IMG/VR virus record: IMGVR_UViG_3300046000_002089
Coordinates: 1 to 22,121 of that record
DNA from: a virus
DNA: 22,121 nt
Strand: one strand, 5' to 3'
Under the pieces are notes generated by a model. It had not been told where the DNA came from. It was given only the letters and a program-made list of their open reading frames with translations, and did no database searches. A program made the translations under genes and the position numbers. Each line of letters starts with the position of its first letter. Within the stretch, counting starts at the first letter, position 1. Positions 13,160 through 20,198 of this stretch are shown here, one piece after another.

Positions 13160-13816
13160 ATGCCTGTCCTATTAAGTAAAGCTAGTAAGATGCCGGGTAA
13201 ATCGTGGTCTCTCCAAGCAGGGGATACTTGTCCCGGTTCAATCAATCCTGTAACCAAGGAAGTCATTGAGGTATGCGCTGATTGCTATGCCAAGACAGGC
13301 TTCTATCGTATGGATAATGTAAAGGCACCGCGCTTATCTAACCGGAAGGATTGGAAGCGTACTGATTGGGCAGATGATATGGTAGCAGCGTTAGATAATG
13401 AGCGTTGGTTTCGCTGGTTCGATAGCGGTGACATCTATACTGCTGCACTAGCACAGAAGATCCATGAAGTAGCAAGGCGTACACCGTGGTGCAACCACTG
13501 GATTCCTAGTAAGTCCTATAACATCCCTAAGATTAGGTATTGGTTGGATAGGCTGAAGGAACTACCGAATGTATCCGTTCGGTTCTCCTCACCTAGTACG
13601 AATGGTGTGTATAATAGTACACACGGATCAGTAGTAGTACAATCGGTTACAGATACAATCTCTAATAGTAAGATGTGCGATGCTTATACTCGCGGTGGTA
13701 AGTGTGGTCCTTGTCGTGCATGTTGGGATAGTTCTATTAATCTTATAGTGTATCCCTTGCACACGCCTAAGAAGAAGATTAATCTTGTTGTCAATCGTGT
13801 TCAGAAAGTGGCGTGA
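13160..13816 (+). CDS. GP88-like cysteine-rich phage protein
   Basis: A 218-residue protein that matches, from memory, the phage family called Gene product 88 (GP88): SWSLQAGDTCPGS near the N-terminus, VCADCYAKTGFYR (C39, C42), RWFDSGDIYTA near 84-94 and RTPWCNHWIPSKSYN with a following LPNVSVRFS strand. Members share the TCPG...CxxCYA layout and have no confirmed activity. A second Cys cluster, KMCDAYTRGGKCGPCRACWD, lies near 173-192. Together with C24, C39 and C42 this suggests a bound zinc or iron-sulfur cluster; the barrel-like strand pattern recalls radical-SAM-type proteins, which is speculation. It is the largest early gene before the primase. Confidence 0.75.
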   Translation: MPVLLSKASKMPGKSWSLQAGDTCPGSINPVTKEVIEVCADCYAKTGFYRMDNVKAPRLSNRKDWKRTDWADDMVAALDNERWFRWFDSGDIYTAALAQKIHEVARRTPWCNHWIPSKSYNIPKIRYWLDRLKELPNVSVRFSSPSTNGVYNSTHGSVVVQSVTDTISNSKMCDAYTRGGKCGPCRACWDSSINLIVYPLHTPKKKINLVVNRVQKVA

Positions 13817-13818
13817 AT

Positions 13819-14124
13819 ATGGCTAAGGTCAAGCATACTCAGGATACTATCGATATAATCTGCACCCTTCGCAAGGCAGGGTTGTCATGTGAGAAGATCA
13901 GTAAGCATACTGGTCTAACGAAGAACGTAGTCCTTGCCCTCGTCTATAAACACTACCTTAAAATCGACAGGCACGTACGCTACAGCCGCAAGAATGATCA
14001 TGATGGTAGGGATGTACCCTACTCAGACAAACGCCCCTCAGTACCCTTCGTTAAGGGTTTAAACCATACTCGCTATTACGTTGTACACATGGAGAATAAT
14101 GATGCTGTTCATCAACCTGCCTAA
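13819..14124 (+). CDS. Small helix-turn-helix protein
   Basis: About 101 residues from ATG 13819; a GTG at 13813 overlapping the previous stop is an alternative start. The segment TIDIICTLRKAGLSCEKISK followed by HTGLTKNVVLALVYKHYLK (about 10-48) is a recognisable helix-turn-helix of the homeodomain-like/resolvase type, with the GLSxEKISxxTGLTxxxV pattern. The rest is basic and His/Tyr-rich and lacks a second known domain. It is likely a DNA-binding regulator acting on phage or host promoters. It overlaps the next gene by 23 nt. Confidence 0.7.
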   Translation: MAKVKHTQDTIDIICTLRKAGLSCEKISKHTGLTKNVVLALVYKHYLKIDRHVRYSRKNDHDGRDVPYSDKRPSVPFVKGLNHTRYYVVHMENNDAVHQPA

Positions 14125-14287
14125 AGAAGACTGGGATCTACTCATTGAGGCTATCGACTACCGCCTGTACTGCATGGATCAGGAGAACCACTTCTTTCTA
14201 GAAGAACCGGGGTCACCCTATCATGAACTGATAGAAATTAGAGATTATATTTTATCCTTTACAACTCCGAAAGAATCGATAGAATAA
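14102..14287 (+). CDS. Small early hypothetical protein
   Basis: About 61 residues from ATG 14102, 7 nt after GGAG; ATG 14099 is also possible. Sequence MLFINLPKEDWDLLIEAIDY followed by RLYCMDQENHFFLEEPG and a final helix (YHELIEIRDYILSF). It is acidic and helical, without a known motif. Its start lies inside the end of the HTH gene, so the two are probably translated in a coupled fashion. Confidence 0.65.
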   Translation: MLFINLPKEDWDLLIEAIDYRLYCMDQENHFFLEEPGSPYHELIEIRDYILSFTTPKESIE

Positions 14288-14369
14288 GGTTACTTACCTA
14301 CGGGGTGAACTATACACATGATCATACCTAAGGTATAACAGATTGGTTTAACATGAGGAGTACAGTACC

Positions 14370-14567
14370 ATGAAGGTAGCGATATTTATCCTAGCTATTC
14401 TAACCAATGAAGGGGAACTACAACTGCATAGCAAGGAACTACCAGAGTGTCCTGATAAACTGGTTGTAACAGAGACACTCGACAAGAAGAAGGAAGCAGG
14501 TGAGATCATAGAGTGGAATGCTATCTGTCTCCACCCACAGGTTGACGCTAAGGTAGAAGGTGAGTGA
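14370..14567 (+). CDS. Small early hypothetical protein with hydrophobic N-terminus
   Basis: A 65-residue protein, AGGAG about 11 nt upstream. It starts MKVAIFILAILTNEGELQLH: the first 12 residues are hydrophobic but too short for a confident signal peptide. Two Cys (ELPECPD and AICLHP) are far apart. Small proteins with the pattern KxAIxILAILTxxGEL are common in phages of Proteobacteria and uncharacterised. The stop overlaps the next ATG (TGATG). The 82-nt gap upstream contains the palindrome TACCTAAGGTA (14325-14335). Confidence 0.65.
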   Translation: MKVAIFILAILTNEGELQLHSKELPECPDKLVVTETLDKKKEAGEIIEWNAICLHPQVDAKVEGE

Positions 14568-14836
14568 TGTCTGACATTGTGGAGAGGCTGCGGTGGCACA
14601 AAGTCCCACAAATGCACGAAGCTGCCGCCGAGATCGAACGGCTGCGGGACGAGGTGGAGCGGCTGCGGGCGGCGCTGTTGAAGATCAGGCGCGGATCAGT
14701 ATGGAACTGCGACATTGAAGCATTCATCGACGCAGCCCTCGCGCTACCTGCCAGCTTGCGCAATCGTATGGCTGTACTTGTCGAGAACATCGACGTTGAC
14801 CTCGATTCCGCGATTGACGGGGATGTCGCGCTCTAG
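14567..14836 (+). CDS. GC-rich coiled-coil protein of prophage type
   Basis: An 89-residue protein from ATG 14567 (overlapping the previous stop; a GTG just before is not needed). It begins MSDIVERLRWHKVPQMHEAA and continues with EIERLRDEVERLRAALLKIR, a heptad-regular coiled coil at about 22-42. Proteins that start MSDIVERLR and carry ExERLRxEVERLRA are frequent in prophages of Rhizobiales, with no known role. The base composition is abruptly GC-rich compared with both neighbours, which supports recent acquisition from a high-GC genome. The GC-rich tract continues past the stop to about 14900. Confidence 0.75.
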   Translation: MSDIVERLRWHKVPQMHEAAAEIERLRDEVERLRAALLKIRRGSVWNCDIEAFIDAALALPASLRNRMAVLVENIDVDLDSAIDGDVAL

Positions 14837-14919
14837 CCATGCTGACGATTGAAGTCTGGACCATTCTGGCGCATCCCCTCTTTCTCGATCAGTTGGATCC
14901 GCGCGCTGAAGGAGAAGCT

Positions 14920-15078
14920 ATGACTGATGAACAAGCTATCAAAGCAGTAAAGAAACGACGAAGGAAACTATTACTATCTCTATTAGAGGTATCACTCGGG
15001 GATCTCGTTGACCTTGATGGTATCGATAAGACGAAGGAATATCTCAACAGTTTTCAACAACAGTTAAAGGACTACTAA
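14920..15078 (+). CDS. Small early hypothetical protein
   Basis: I choose ATG 14920 because AAGGAGAAG ends 5-7 nt before it; a longer frame from 14839 would start in the GC-rich foreign tract without a ribosome site. The 52-residue product MTDEQAIKAVKKRRRKLLLS followed by LLEVSLGDLVDLDGIDKT and NSFQQQLKDY is helical with a basic patch. No known family. It ends 2 nt before the lipoprotein gene. Confidence 0.65.
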   Translation: MTDEQAIKAVKKRRRKLLLSLLEVSLGDLVDLDGIDKTKEYLNSFQQQLKDY

Positions 15079-15080
15079 AC

Positions 15081-15455
15081 ATGAAGAAGAAGATTATTCT
15101 ACTCAGTGCATCCTTGCTTGTACTCGCTGCATGTACTGGTGCTGATAGGCCCGCATGTTGGAAGGCTACCACTAAGAATGATAGTACTTGTAACTCATCG
15201 AATGGTGGTGGGTTCTCAATGAAGAGCCCCGACATGAAGGGTAATACAGGTAAGCGGGATAAGAATAAGGATGTAACTACTCCTGCTGCACCTGATACTG
15301 GTAACGAGGATACTTCTGCGCCTGATACTAACGAGAATGATAATCCCTCACCGCCTGAAGAAGATACCAATCAAGATACCAATCCTAACCAACTCAACAG
15401 CAATGATGTAGAAGGTTTCGATCCGTTCGGTGGACTGTATGGTCCCGGTACCTAA
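15081..15455 (+). CDS. Phage lipoprotein, possible superinfection-exclusion factor
   Basis: A 124-residue protein with a textbook lipoprotein signal: MKKK, hydrophobic IILLSASLLVLA, and lipobox LAAC with Cys18. The residue after Cys is Thr, not Asp, so sorting to the outer membrane is expected in Gram-negative hosts. The mature part is low in hydrophobicity and rich in Thr, Pro, Asn, Asp and Glu (PDTGNEDTSAPDTNENDNPS), with two more Cys (C26 and C37) near the N-terminus. It lies in the early operon, not in the lysis block, so an o-spanin role is unlikely. Early outer-membrane lipoproteins such as T5 Llp block the receptor for superinfecting phages; that role is inferred here. Confidence 0.8.
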   Translation: MKKKIILLSASLLVLAACTGADRPACWKATTKNDSTCNSSNGGGFSMKSPDMKGNTGKRDKNKDVTTPAAPDTGNEDTSAPDTNENDNPSPPEEDTNQDTNPNQLNSNDVEGFDPFGGLYGPGT

Positions 15456-15471
15456 TAGAGGAGTAAAGAGA

Positions 15472-15642
15472 ATGAAACTCATGGTAGATCCTCCCGATGG
15501 GTGGAGGTATGGATTCCCCAAGGTATGTCCTGAGGAACATAAGCATAGAATCCTTGACTGGATTGTAGAAGTAGGGTATCCCAAATCAGAGGTAGAGAAG
15601 CTTGGTAAGCATTTCTATATCAGGTGTTGGGAGATTATATAG
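15472..15642 (+). CDS. Small conserved phage hypothetical protein
   Basis: A 56-residue protein from ATG 15472, 9-10 nt after GAGGAG; longer upstream starts overlap the lipoprotein and lack a site. It starts MKLMVDPPDGWRYGFPKVCP, a pattern I have met in small phage proteins (K-L-x-x-D-P-P-x-G-W-x-Y-G-F-P), and has a helical end with KLGKHFYIRCWEII. Function unknown. Confidence 0.7.
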   Translation: MKLMVDPPDGWRYGFPKVCPEEHKHRILDWIVEVGYPKSEVEKLGKHFYIRCWEII

Positions 15643-15666
15643 TTTACCCTATCGGGAAAGAACAAC

Positions 15667-15846
15667 ATGAGATGCTACATTTGCAATAAGGATTGTCCCG
15701 ATGGGGAAATTCAGGTAGAGAAAAGAGATGGTGTTTATAAGTTCTCACCATGTAAAGAATGCTCGAATGTTATACAGAGGACAGTCCTATACAAGGAAGT
15801 AGAGAATGAAGAAACACCAACCATGCCCCTGTGGGACATCGAGTGA
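15667..15846 (+). CDS. 59-residue zinc-ribbon protein
   Basis: ATG 15667 preceded by GGGAAAG. The product starts MRCYICNKDCPDGEIQVEKR and has CxxC pairs C3/C6 and C29/C32 (PCKEC), with C10 in addition, spaced as in a zinc ribbon. It overlaps the start of the primase-helicase by 41 nt in another frame. Such tiny zinc-ribbon proteins often sit next to replication genes of phages and may bind nucleic acid or a partner protein. The Cys pattern and conserved ribosome site make it credible although short. Confidence 0.65.
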   Translation: MRCYICNKDCPDGEIQVEKRDGVYKFSPCKECSNVIQRTVLYKEVENEETPTMPLWDIE

Positions 15847-17371
15847 TGGGTTGTATGACTACGGTGACCACCAGTATTGTTTCGCATGTAATAAATACTT
15901 CAAAGGAAGTGAAGAGATGACTGATATGTCTAACACTCCGGTCCAGATGAAGGGTGAACTAGCCCCGATCCTAGACCGTAAGCTTAACCTTAAGACTGTC
16001 GAGTTGTACCGTGTACTCCAGCATGATGGTAAGCATATGTATCCTTACTACAAGGATGGTAAGCTTGTCGCTGTTAAGACTCGGTTGCCTGACAAGGCTG
16101 GCTTCCCTTGGTCTGGTTCTCCGGGTGGTGTAGAACTCTTTGGTCAGAACCTATTCCCTCAGGGTGGTAACACCCTCACGATTGTAGAGGGTGAGCTTGA
16201 TGCACTCTCTGCCTATCAGATGCTGAATGAACCTGTCGTATCGGTGTGCTCTGCTAGTACGGCAGTCTCAGATCTTAAGCGTAACTACGAGTGGGTTAAT
16301 TCTTTTAAGCGTATCGTCTTTGCCTTTGACAATGACAAGGCAGGGCAGGAGGCACAGACTAAGGCAGCATCCTTATTTGATCCTAAAAAAGTAAGGATCA
16401 TGAAGCTTGCACAGTACAAGGATTCTTCTGACTACCTCGTCAACAGTAATGTTAAGGAGTTCTATGAGCAGCACAGAACAGCAGGACCATTCACCCCTGA
16501 TGGCATTGTATCCGGGGCAAGCATCTATGATCTACTCAGAACAAAGCCTGAGTATGACTCTGTTAACTACCCGTGGAATGGTGTCAATGACTATACCTAT
16601 GGACTCAGAACTGGAGAACTTGTTACTGTCATTGCTGGAACAGGCGTTGGAAAGACACAGTTCCTCAGAGAGTTAGTCTATGGCCTACTGAATAACACGA
16701 AGGCTAACGTAGGTGTCCTCTTCCTAGAAGAACCCATCCGTGATACTGGCCTTGGTCTTATGTCAGTCCATGCTAATAAGCGTATCTATCTACCCGATGC
16801 TGAGTACACTAAGGATGAGTTCGATGACGCATATAAAGCGACTGTTGGATCGGGTCGTGTCTTTCTGTATGACAGCTTTGGATCTAATAGTATTGACAGG
16901 ATTCTGGGTACTATTCGTTATCTTGTTCGCGCATTGGATTGCAAATATATTGTACTAGATCACATCAGTATTGTAGTATCGGATCAGTCTAACGGTGATG
17001 AACGCCGCGCTCTTGATGAGATTGCAACGAAGCTTAAGACACTAACGGTTGAACTCTCAGTATGCATTATCATGGCTGCACATCTCAGGAGACAGCCTAA
17101 TGGTCAGTCACATGAAGAGGGTGCTGCTGTTAGTCTTTCTGATATTCGCGGGACTGCCGGAATTGGGCAGCTTAGTAATATCATTCTGGGTCTTGAGCGT
17201 AATACGCAAGCGGATGATCCAGCGGAGAGGCACATCGTAAGGGTGCGTGTAGTTAAGAACAGGTTCAGTGGTATGACTGGACTTGCTACTCACTTGCGTT
17301 ATCATACCGAATCTGGTAGGCTTATCGAAGAACAACCGGATACACCAGTGGAGAATACAGATGACAATTAA
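15806..17371 (+). CDS. Primase-helicase (T7 gp4-like)
   Basis: A 521-residue fused protein. The N-terminal zinc-binding motif uses C7, C9, C25 and C28 (HQPCPCGTSSDG ... YCFACNKYF). A TOPRIM primase core follows: TIVEGELDALSAY (E128, E130) and VFAFDNDKAG (D175, D177). The C-terminal DnaB-type helicase has Walker A AGTGVGKTQF (278-284), a Walker B YIVLDHISIVVSD (about 381-393) and AAHLRRQPNG, DIRGTAGIGQ near the end. It is slightly shorter than T7 gp4A (566). It unwinds DNA and lays primers for the polymerase encoded nearby. The C-terminus overlaps the next gene by 11 nt. Confidence 0.95.
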   Translation: MKKHQPCPCGTSSDGLYDYGDHQYCFACNKYFKGSEEMTDMSNTPVQMKGELAPILDRKLNLKTVELYRVLQHDGKHMYPYYKDGKLVAVKTRLPDKAGFPWSGSPGGVELFGQNLFPQGGNTLTIVEGELDALSAYQMLNEPVVSVCSASTAVSDLKRNYEWVNSFKRIVFAFDNDKAGQEAQTKAASLFDPKKVRIMKLAQYKDSSDYLVNSNVKEFYEQHRTAGPFTPDGIVSGASIYDLLRTKPEYDSVNYPWNGVNDYTYGLRTGELVTVIAGTGVGKTQFLRELVYGLLNNTKANVGVLFLEEPIRDTGLGLMSVHANKRIYLPDAEYTKDEFDDAYKATVGSGRVFLYDSFGSNSIDRILGTIRYLVRALDCKYIVLDHISIVVSDQSNGDERRALDEIATKLKTLTVELSVCIIMAAHLRRQPNGQSHEEGAAVSLSDIRGTAGIGQLSNIILGLERNTQADDPAERHIVRVRVVKNRFSGMTGLATHLRYHTESGRLIEEQPDTPVENTDDN

Positions 17372-17636
17372 GATTAACGTGCATGTAGACGGATGGATCT
17401 CAGAAGAGGGGTTCCATATCTTTGTAGAGGAACAGGAAGAAATCATTACCTTCTTTAGGATGGCTAATGAGTTCATCGAAAGTCAGTGTGTTCCAAGTGT
17501 ACCACCCAGTATACGGCAGGATGGTAGGGAGAACATTGCTAAGCTGGCATACATCCTAGAATCTACAGCAGGATATTTGAGGAGCCAAGGTAGTGCAATT
17601 ACCGACTGGGAAAATTATATGGGACGTAGAGACTGA
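17361..17636 (+). CDS. Small hypothetical protein between primase and polymerase
   Basis: A 91-residue protein from ATG 17361 with GGAG 7 nt upstream; it overlaps the primase end by 11 nt and the polymerase start by 44 nt. Sequence MTIKINVHVDGWISEEGFHI followed by FVEEQEEIITFFRMANEFI; acidic, with one predicted strand-rich and one helical half. No known motif. Its tight placement in the replication block suggests a replication accessory role, but nothing in the sequence proves it. Confidence 0.65.
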   Translation: MTIKINVHVDGWISEEGFHIFVEEQEEIITFFRMANEFIESQCVPSVPPSIRQDGRENIAKLAYILESTAGYLRSQGSAITDWENYMGRRD

Positions 17637-19305
17637 TGCCCTCAACGCTACAGTTATTCACCTCTTGGTTGCGAAGTTTGTTGACAAGGAAGGATACTAT
17701 ATCTTTCGGGAAGCCGACAACTTCAGAGCCTTCTATGAAGACAACCCTGACGCTGAATGGATTGGACACAACAGTATTGCCTTTGACTCGGTTGTCCTGT
17801 CCCGTCTGTGGGGAATCACTATCCCTCTCGGAAAACAATCCGACACTCTTGTCATGTCCAGATTGTGGGAGCCAACTCTTGACGGCCACTCACTACAAAC
17901 ATGGGGTGACCGTTTCCGTGAAGCAAAGATCCCGTTCAAGGAGTTCTCCGTTTATTCAGAAGAGATGAAGGTATACTGTAAACGAGATGTCAAAATTACT
18001 GAGCGAGTTTATAAACATCTTAATCGTATGCTTACTTGTTTCTCTATGGAATCTATCCGCCTTGAGCATGCTACTCAGTACATTATCTCTGAGCAAATAA
18101 GGAATGGGTTTCTTTTAGATAAAGAAGTTGCATCCGATATCTATACTGGTGCGCTGACTGAAGCTAATCGTATTGAAGAAGCAGTCATTAAGTTCTTCCC
18201 TCCGATTGTAACAGAGCGGTACTCAGAGAAGACGGGTAAGCGCCTTAAAGATGATGTCGAGTCTTTCAACCTTGGCTCACCAAATCAAATTGTAAAGCGT
18301 CTTGATGAGCTAGGTTGGAAGCCGACAGTACAAACAAAGACTGGTAAGTCTTGGAAGATATGTCAGGAGAATCTAGATACTATTCCTGATACTCTTCCTG
18401 ATGGTACCAGTATGCCCCAGTGTATTAAAGATCTAAAGAAATGGAAGATCCTTGAAACAAGATGGAAGACTGCAAAGGACTGGCTCGACAGAATGGACGG
18501 AGATGGTAGAGTCCACGGACAAGTTATCATTCCCGGTACCATTACCCACAGAGCCACCCACCAAAACCCAAACATGGCAAACATCCCCTCTATCACCACA
18601 GAACGTGGCTTATCTGGACTATTTGCATACGAATGCAGAGAGGCTTGGACTGTCCCAAGAGGCTCTAAGCTGGTTGGAACAGATGCTGCGGGAATACAAC
18701 TTCGTGTACTCGCCCACTATCTAAACGATCCTGAGTATACGAAGACGTTGTTAGAGGGTGACATCCATACCTTTAACAAGAATGCACTTGGTGAGTACTG
18801 TAAGGACAGACCAACAGCTAAGACTTTCATCTATGCTTGGTTGCTTGGTGCTGGTCAGGCTAAGGTAGGGCAGATACTGAACTGCACTGTGCGTCAGGCT
18901 GGTGATGCTATGGATAACTTCCTCCGTTCTATTCCTGCATTGAAGGAGTTGAAGAGGAAGGCTGCTATGGCTGCACAGCGGGGGTACCTCGTCAGCCTTG
19001 ACGGTAGGCGTATAAAAATTGAGTCGGAGCATAAGGCTCTATCTGTCTATCTTCAGGGTGGTGAGACAGTCATCATGCGTATGGCTAACTTCCTCTGGTA
19101 CAATCAGGCGAAGAAGGATAAGATCAAGTTCAAGCAAACAGTATGGGTACATGACGAATGGCAGACAGAAACAGAGGAGGTAAGGGCAGAAGATCTCGGA
19201 AGACTGCAAGTACAATCCATCCGAGATACCGGAGATTACTTCAACTTGAACTGTCCACTGGACGGAGAATACAAGATAGGTAACAACTGGGCAGAAACAC
19301 ATTGA
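17593..19305 (+). CDS. Family A DNA polymerase with 3'-5' exonuclease
   Basis: A 570-residue T7 gp5-like polymerase. GTG 17593 is chosen because GAGGAG lies 8 nt before it and the conserved exonuclease motif IIWDVETDAL begins at residue 8. Exo motifs: D11/E13, NSIAFD (D65), YCKRDVKIT (D132). Polymerase motifs: A GTDAAGIQLRVLAHY (D364), B RPTAKTFIYAWLLGAG (R406, K410, Y414), C VWVHDEWQTE (H520, D521). In motif A the usual Glu of the steric gate is Gln369 and the Ser is Ala. The protein is shorter than T7 gp5 (704), and I see no clear thioredoxin-binding insertion. It copies phage DNA with the upstream helicase-primase. Tyr414 fits a T7-like rather than E. coli-like O-helix. Confidence 0.95.
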   Translation: MQLPTGKIIWDVETDALNATVIHLLVAKFVDKEGYYIFREADNFRAFYEDNPDAEWIGHNSIAFDSVVLSRLWGITIPLGKQSDTLVMSRLWEPTLDGHSLQTWGDRFREAKIPFKEFSVYSEEMKVYCKRDVKITERVYKHLNRMLTCFSMESIRLEHATQYIISEQIRNGFLLDKEVASDIYTGALTEANRIEEAVIKFFPPIVTERYSEKTGKRLKDDVESFNLGSPNQIVKRLDELGWKPTVQTKTGKSWKICQENLDTIPDTLPDGTSMPQCIKDLKKWKILETRWKTAKDWLDRMDGDGRVHGQVIIPGTITHRATHQNPNMANIPSITTERGLSGLFAYECREAWTVPRGSKLVGTDAAGIQLRVLAHYLNDPEYTKTLLEGDIHTFNKNALGEYCKDRPTAKTFIYAWLLGAGQAKVGQILNCTVRQAGDAMDNFLRSIPALKELKRKAAMAAQRGYLVSLDGRRIKIESEHKALSVYLQGGETVIMRMANFLWYNQAKKDKIKFKQTVWVHDEWQTETEEVRAEDLGRLQVQSIRDTGDYFNLNCPLDGEYKIGNNWAETH

Positions 19306-19329
19306 CAATATACCAAGATATGCTAATAT
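19302..19329 (+). promoter_or_regulatory. Internal promoter at the end of the polymerase gene
   Basis: TTGACA (19302-19307) overlaps the polymerase stop codon TGA (19303-19305) and is followed after 16 bp by TAATAT (19324-19329), itself preceded by TG at the extended -10 position (TGCTAATAT). It would drive the ssDNA-binding protein and the downstream nuclease genes, about 30 nt upstream of the SSB start at 19362. Confidence 0.65.
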
Positions 19330-19361
19330 ATTCATACGAACAACTGAGGAAAGACACAACA

Positions 19362-19940
19362 ATGGCTACTACTTCGAAGACTGTAACTGGTGAGTTCCGT
19401 ACCAAGGTTTACTTCGCTCATGTGCAAGAACCCTCCCAGTTTGGTAACTACGAGATCAACCTCGCTGTTACCCCTGAGATTGAGAAGAAGCTTATCGAAC
19501 TGCGCCTTGATGGTAAGATCAAGGATGGCAAGGAACGTATAAATAATGGTGGTAAGTTCCTCACCCTGCGTAATGCAGCCATCGATCTTGGTGGGTTTGA
19601 ATCTGAGATGGTTGTCATCGATCAGAATGGTAAGCGCACGAAGTCTCTTATCGGTAATGACTCTGAGTGCATTGTCTATTGGCGTTCTTACGATACTCCG
19701 AAGTATGGTAAGGTGATTAAGCTTGGCAAGATGATTGACTGGGACGAAGAGAACAAGAAGAAGAAGTTCGGTACCCTTAAGATCGTTGAGCTTGTTGAGT
19801 ACGCTAGTCCGGTGAACGAGTTCGCTGCTGCTATGGACGCTGCCTCTGAAGAAGATCCTTTCCCTAAGTCTGAACTCCCGCCTCCTGCTGAGGTGAAGAA
19901 GACTAAGGGTAAGACGGTATCGTTTGAGATCGAAGCCTAA
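19362..19940 (+). CDS. ssDNA-binding protein (T7 gp2.5-like)
   Basis: Start at ATG 19362 (192 residues), 10 nt after GAGGAAAG; longer frames would run into the promoter. The product has an OB-like N-terminal strand pattern (TVTGEFRTKVYFAHVQEP, YEINLAVTPEIEKKLIELR), a middle with LIGNDSECIVYWRSYDTP and a C-terminal low-complexity tail containing EEDPFPKSELPPPAEVKK. The acidic, aromatic DPFP segment resembles the tail by which SSBs contact other replication proteins, although here basic residues follow. Location right after the polymerase and behind its own promoter, with later nucleases downstream, matches the T7-type replication set. The assignment is by layout and fold pattern, hence moderate confidence. 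Confidence 0.7.
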   Translation: MATTSKTVTGEFRTKVYFAHVQEPSQFGNYEINLAVTPEIEKKLIELRLDGKIKDGKERINNGGKFLTLRNAAIDLGGFESEMVVIDQNGKRTKSLIGNDSECIVYWRSYDTPKYGKVIKLGKMIDWDEENKKKKFGTLKIVELVEYASPVNEFAAAMDAASEEDPFPKSELPPPAEVKKTKGKTVSFEIEA

Positions 19941-19943
19941 TTG

Positions 19944-20198
19944 ATGTACTACTCTGTTGACGAGATGCCGAAGGAGGGGGATTCTGTGGAGTCTCCCTCC
20001 CACTACAATAGCGGGTCTATCGAATGCATCCAGTATCTAAAAGATAACATGCCATTCGATAACTTTATTGGGTACCTTGAAGGTAACACGAAGAAGTATC
20101 TCCATCGCTGGAGATACAAGAAGAAGCCACTAGAAGATCTCAAGAAGGCACAGTGGTATCTCAACCGATTGATTAAGGAACTAGACAATGGACCTTGA
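19944..20198 (+). CDS. DUF3310-like small phage protein
   Basis: About 84 residues from ATG 19944; the first convincing residues are MYYSVDEMPKEG, though an internal ATG at 19965 is possible, since no strong SD precedes either. The motif SPSHYNSGSIECIQYLKDNM with FIGYLEGNTKKYLHRW and DLKKAQWYLNRLI is that of DUF3310 (phage SaV-like nucleotide-kinase-associated small proteins): PxHYxxGxIExI, GNxxKYxxR and DLKKAxWYL. Members are widespread next to replication genes; function is unknown. It overlaps the next gene by 11 nt. Confidence 0.8.
   Translation: MYYSVDEMPKEGDSVESPSHYNSGSIECIQYLKDNMPFDNFIGYLEGNTKKYLHRWRYKKKPLEDLKKAQWYLNRLIKELDNGP

Noticed and set aside
14839-14919. Longer start for the 14920-15078 gene
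   Set aside because: The extra segment is part of the GC-rich foreign tract and has no ribosome site, while ATG 14920 has a strong one.
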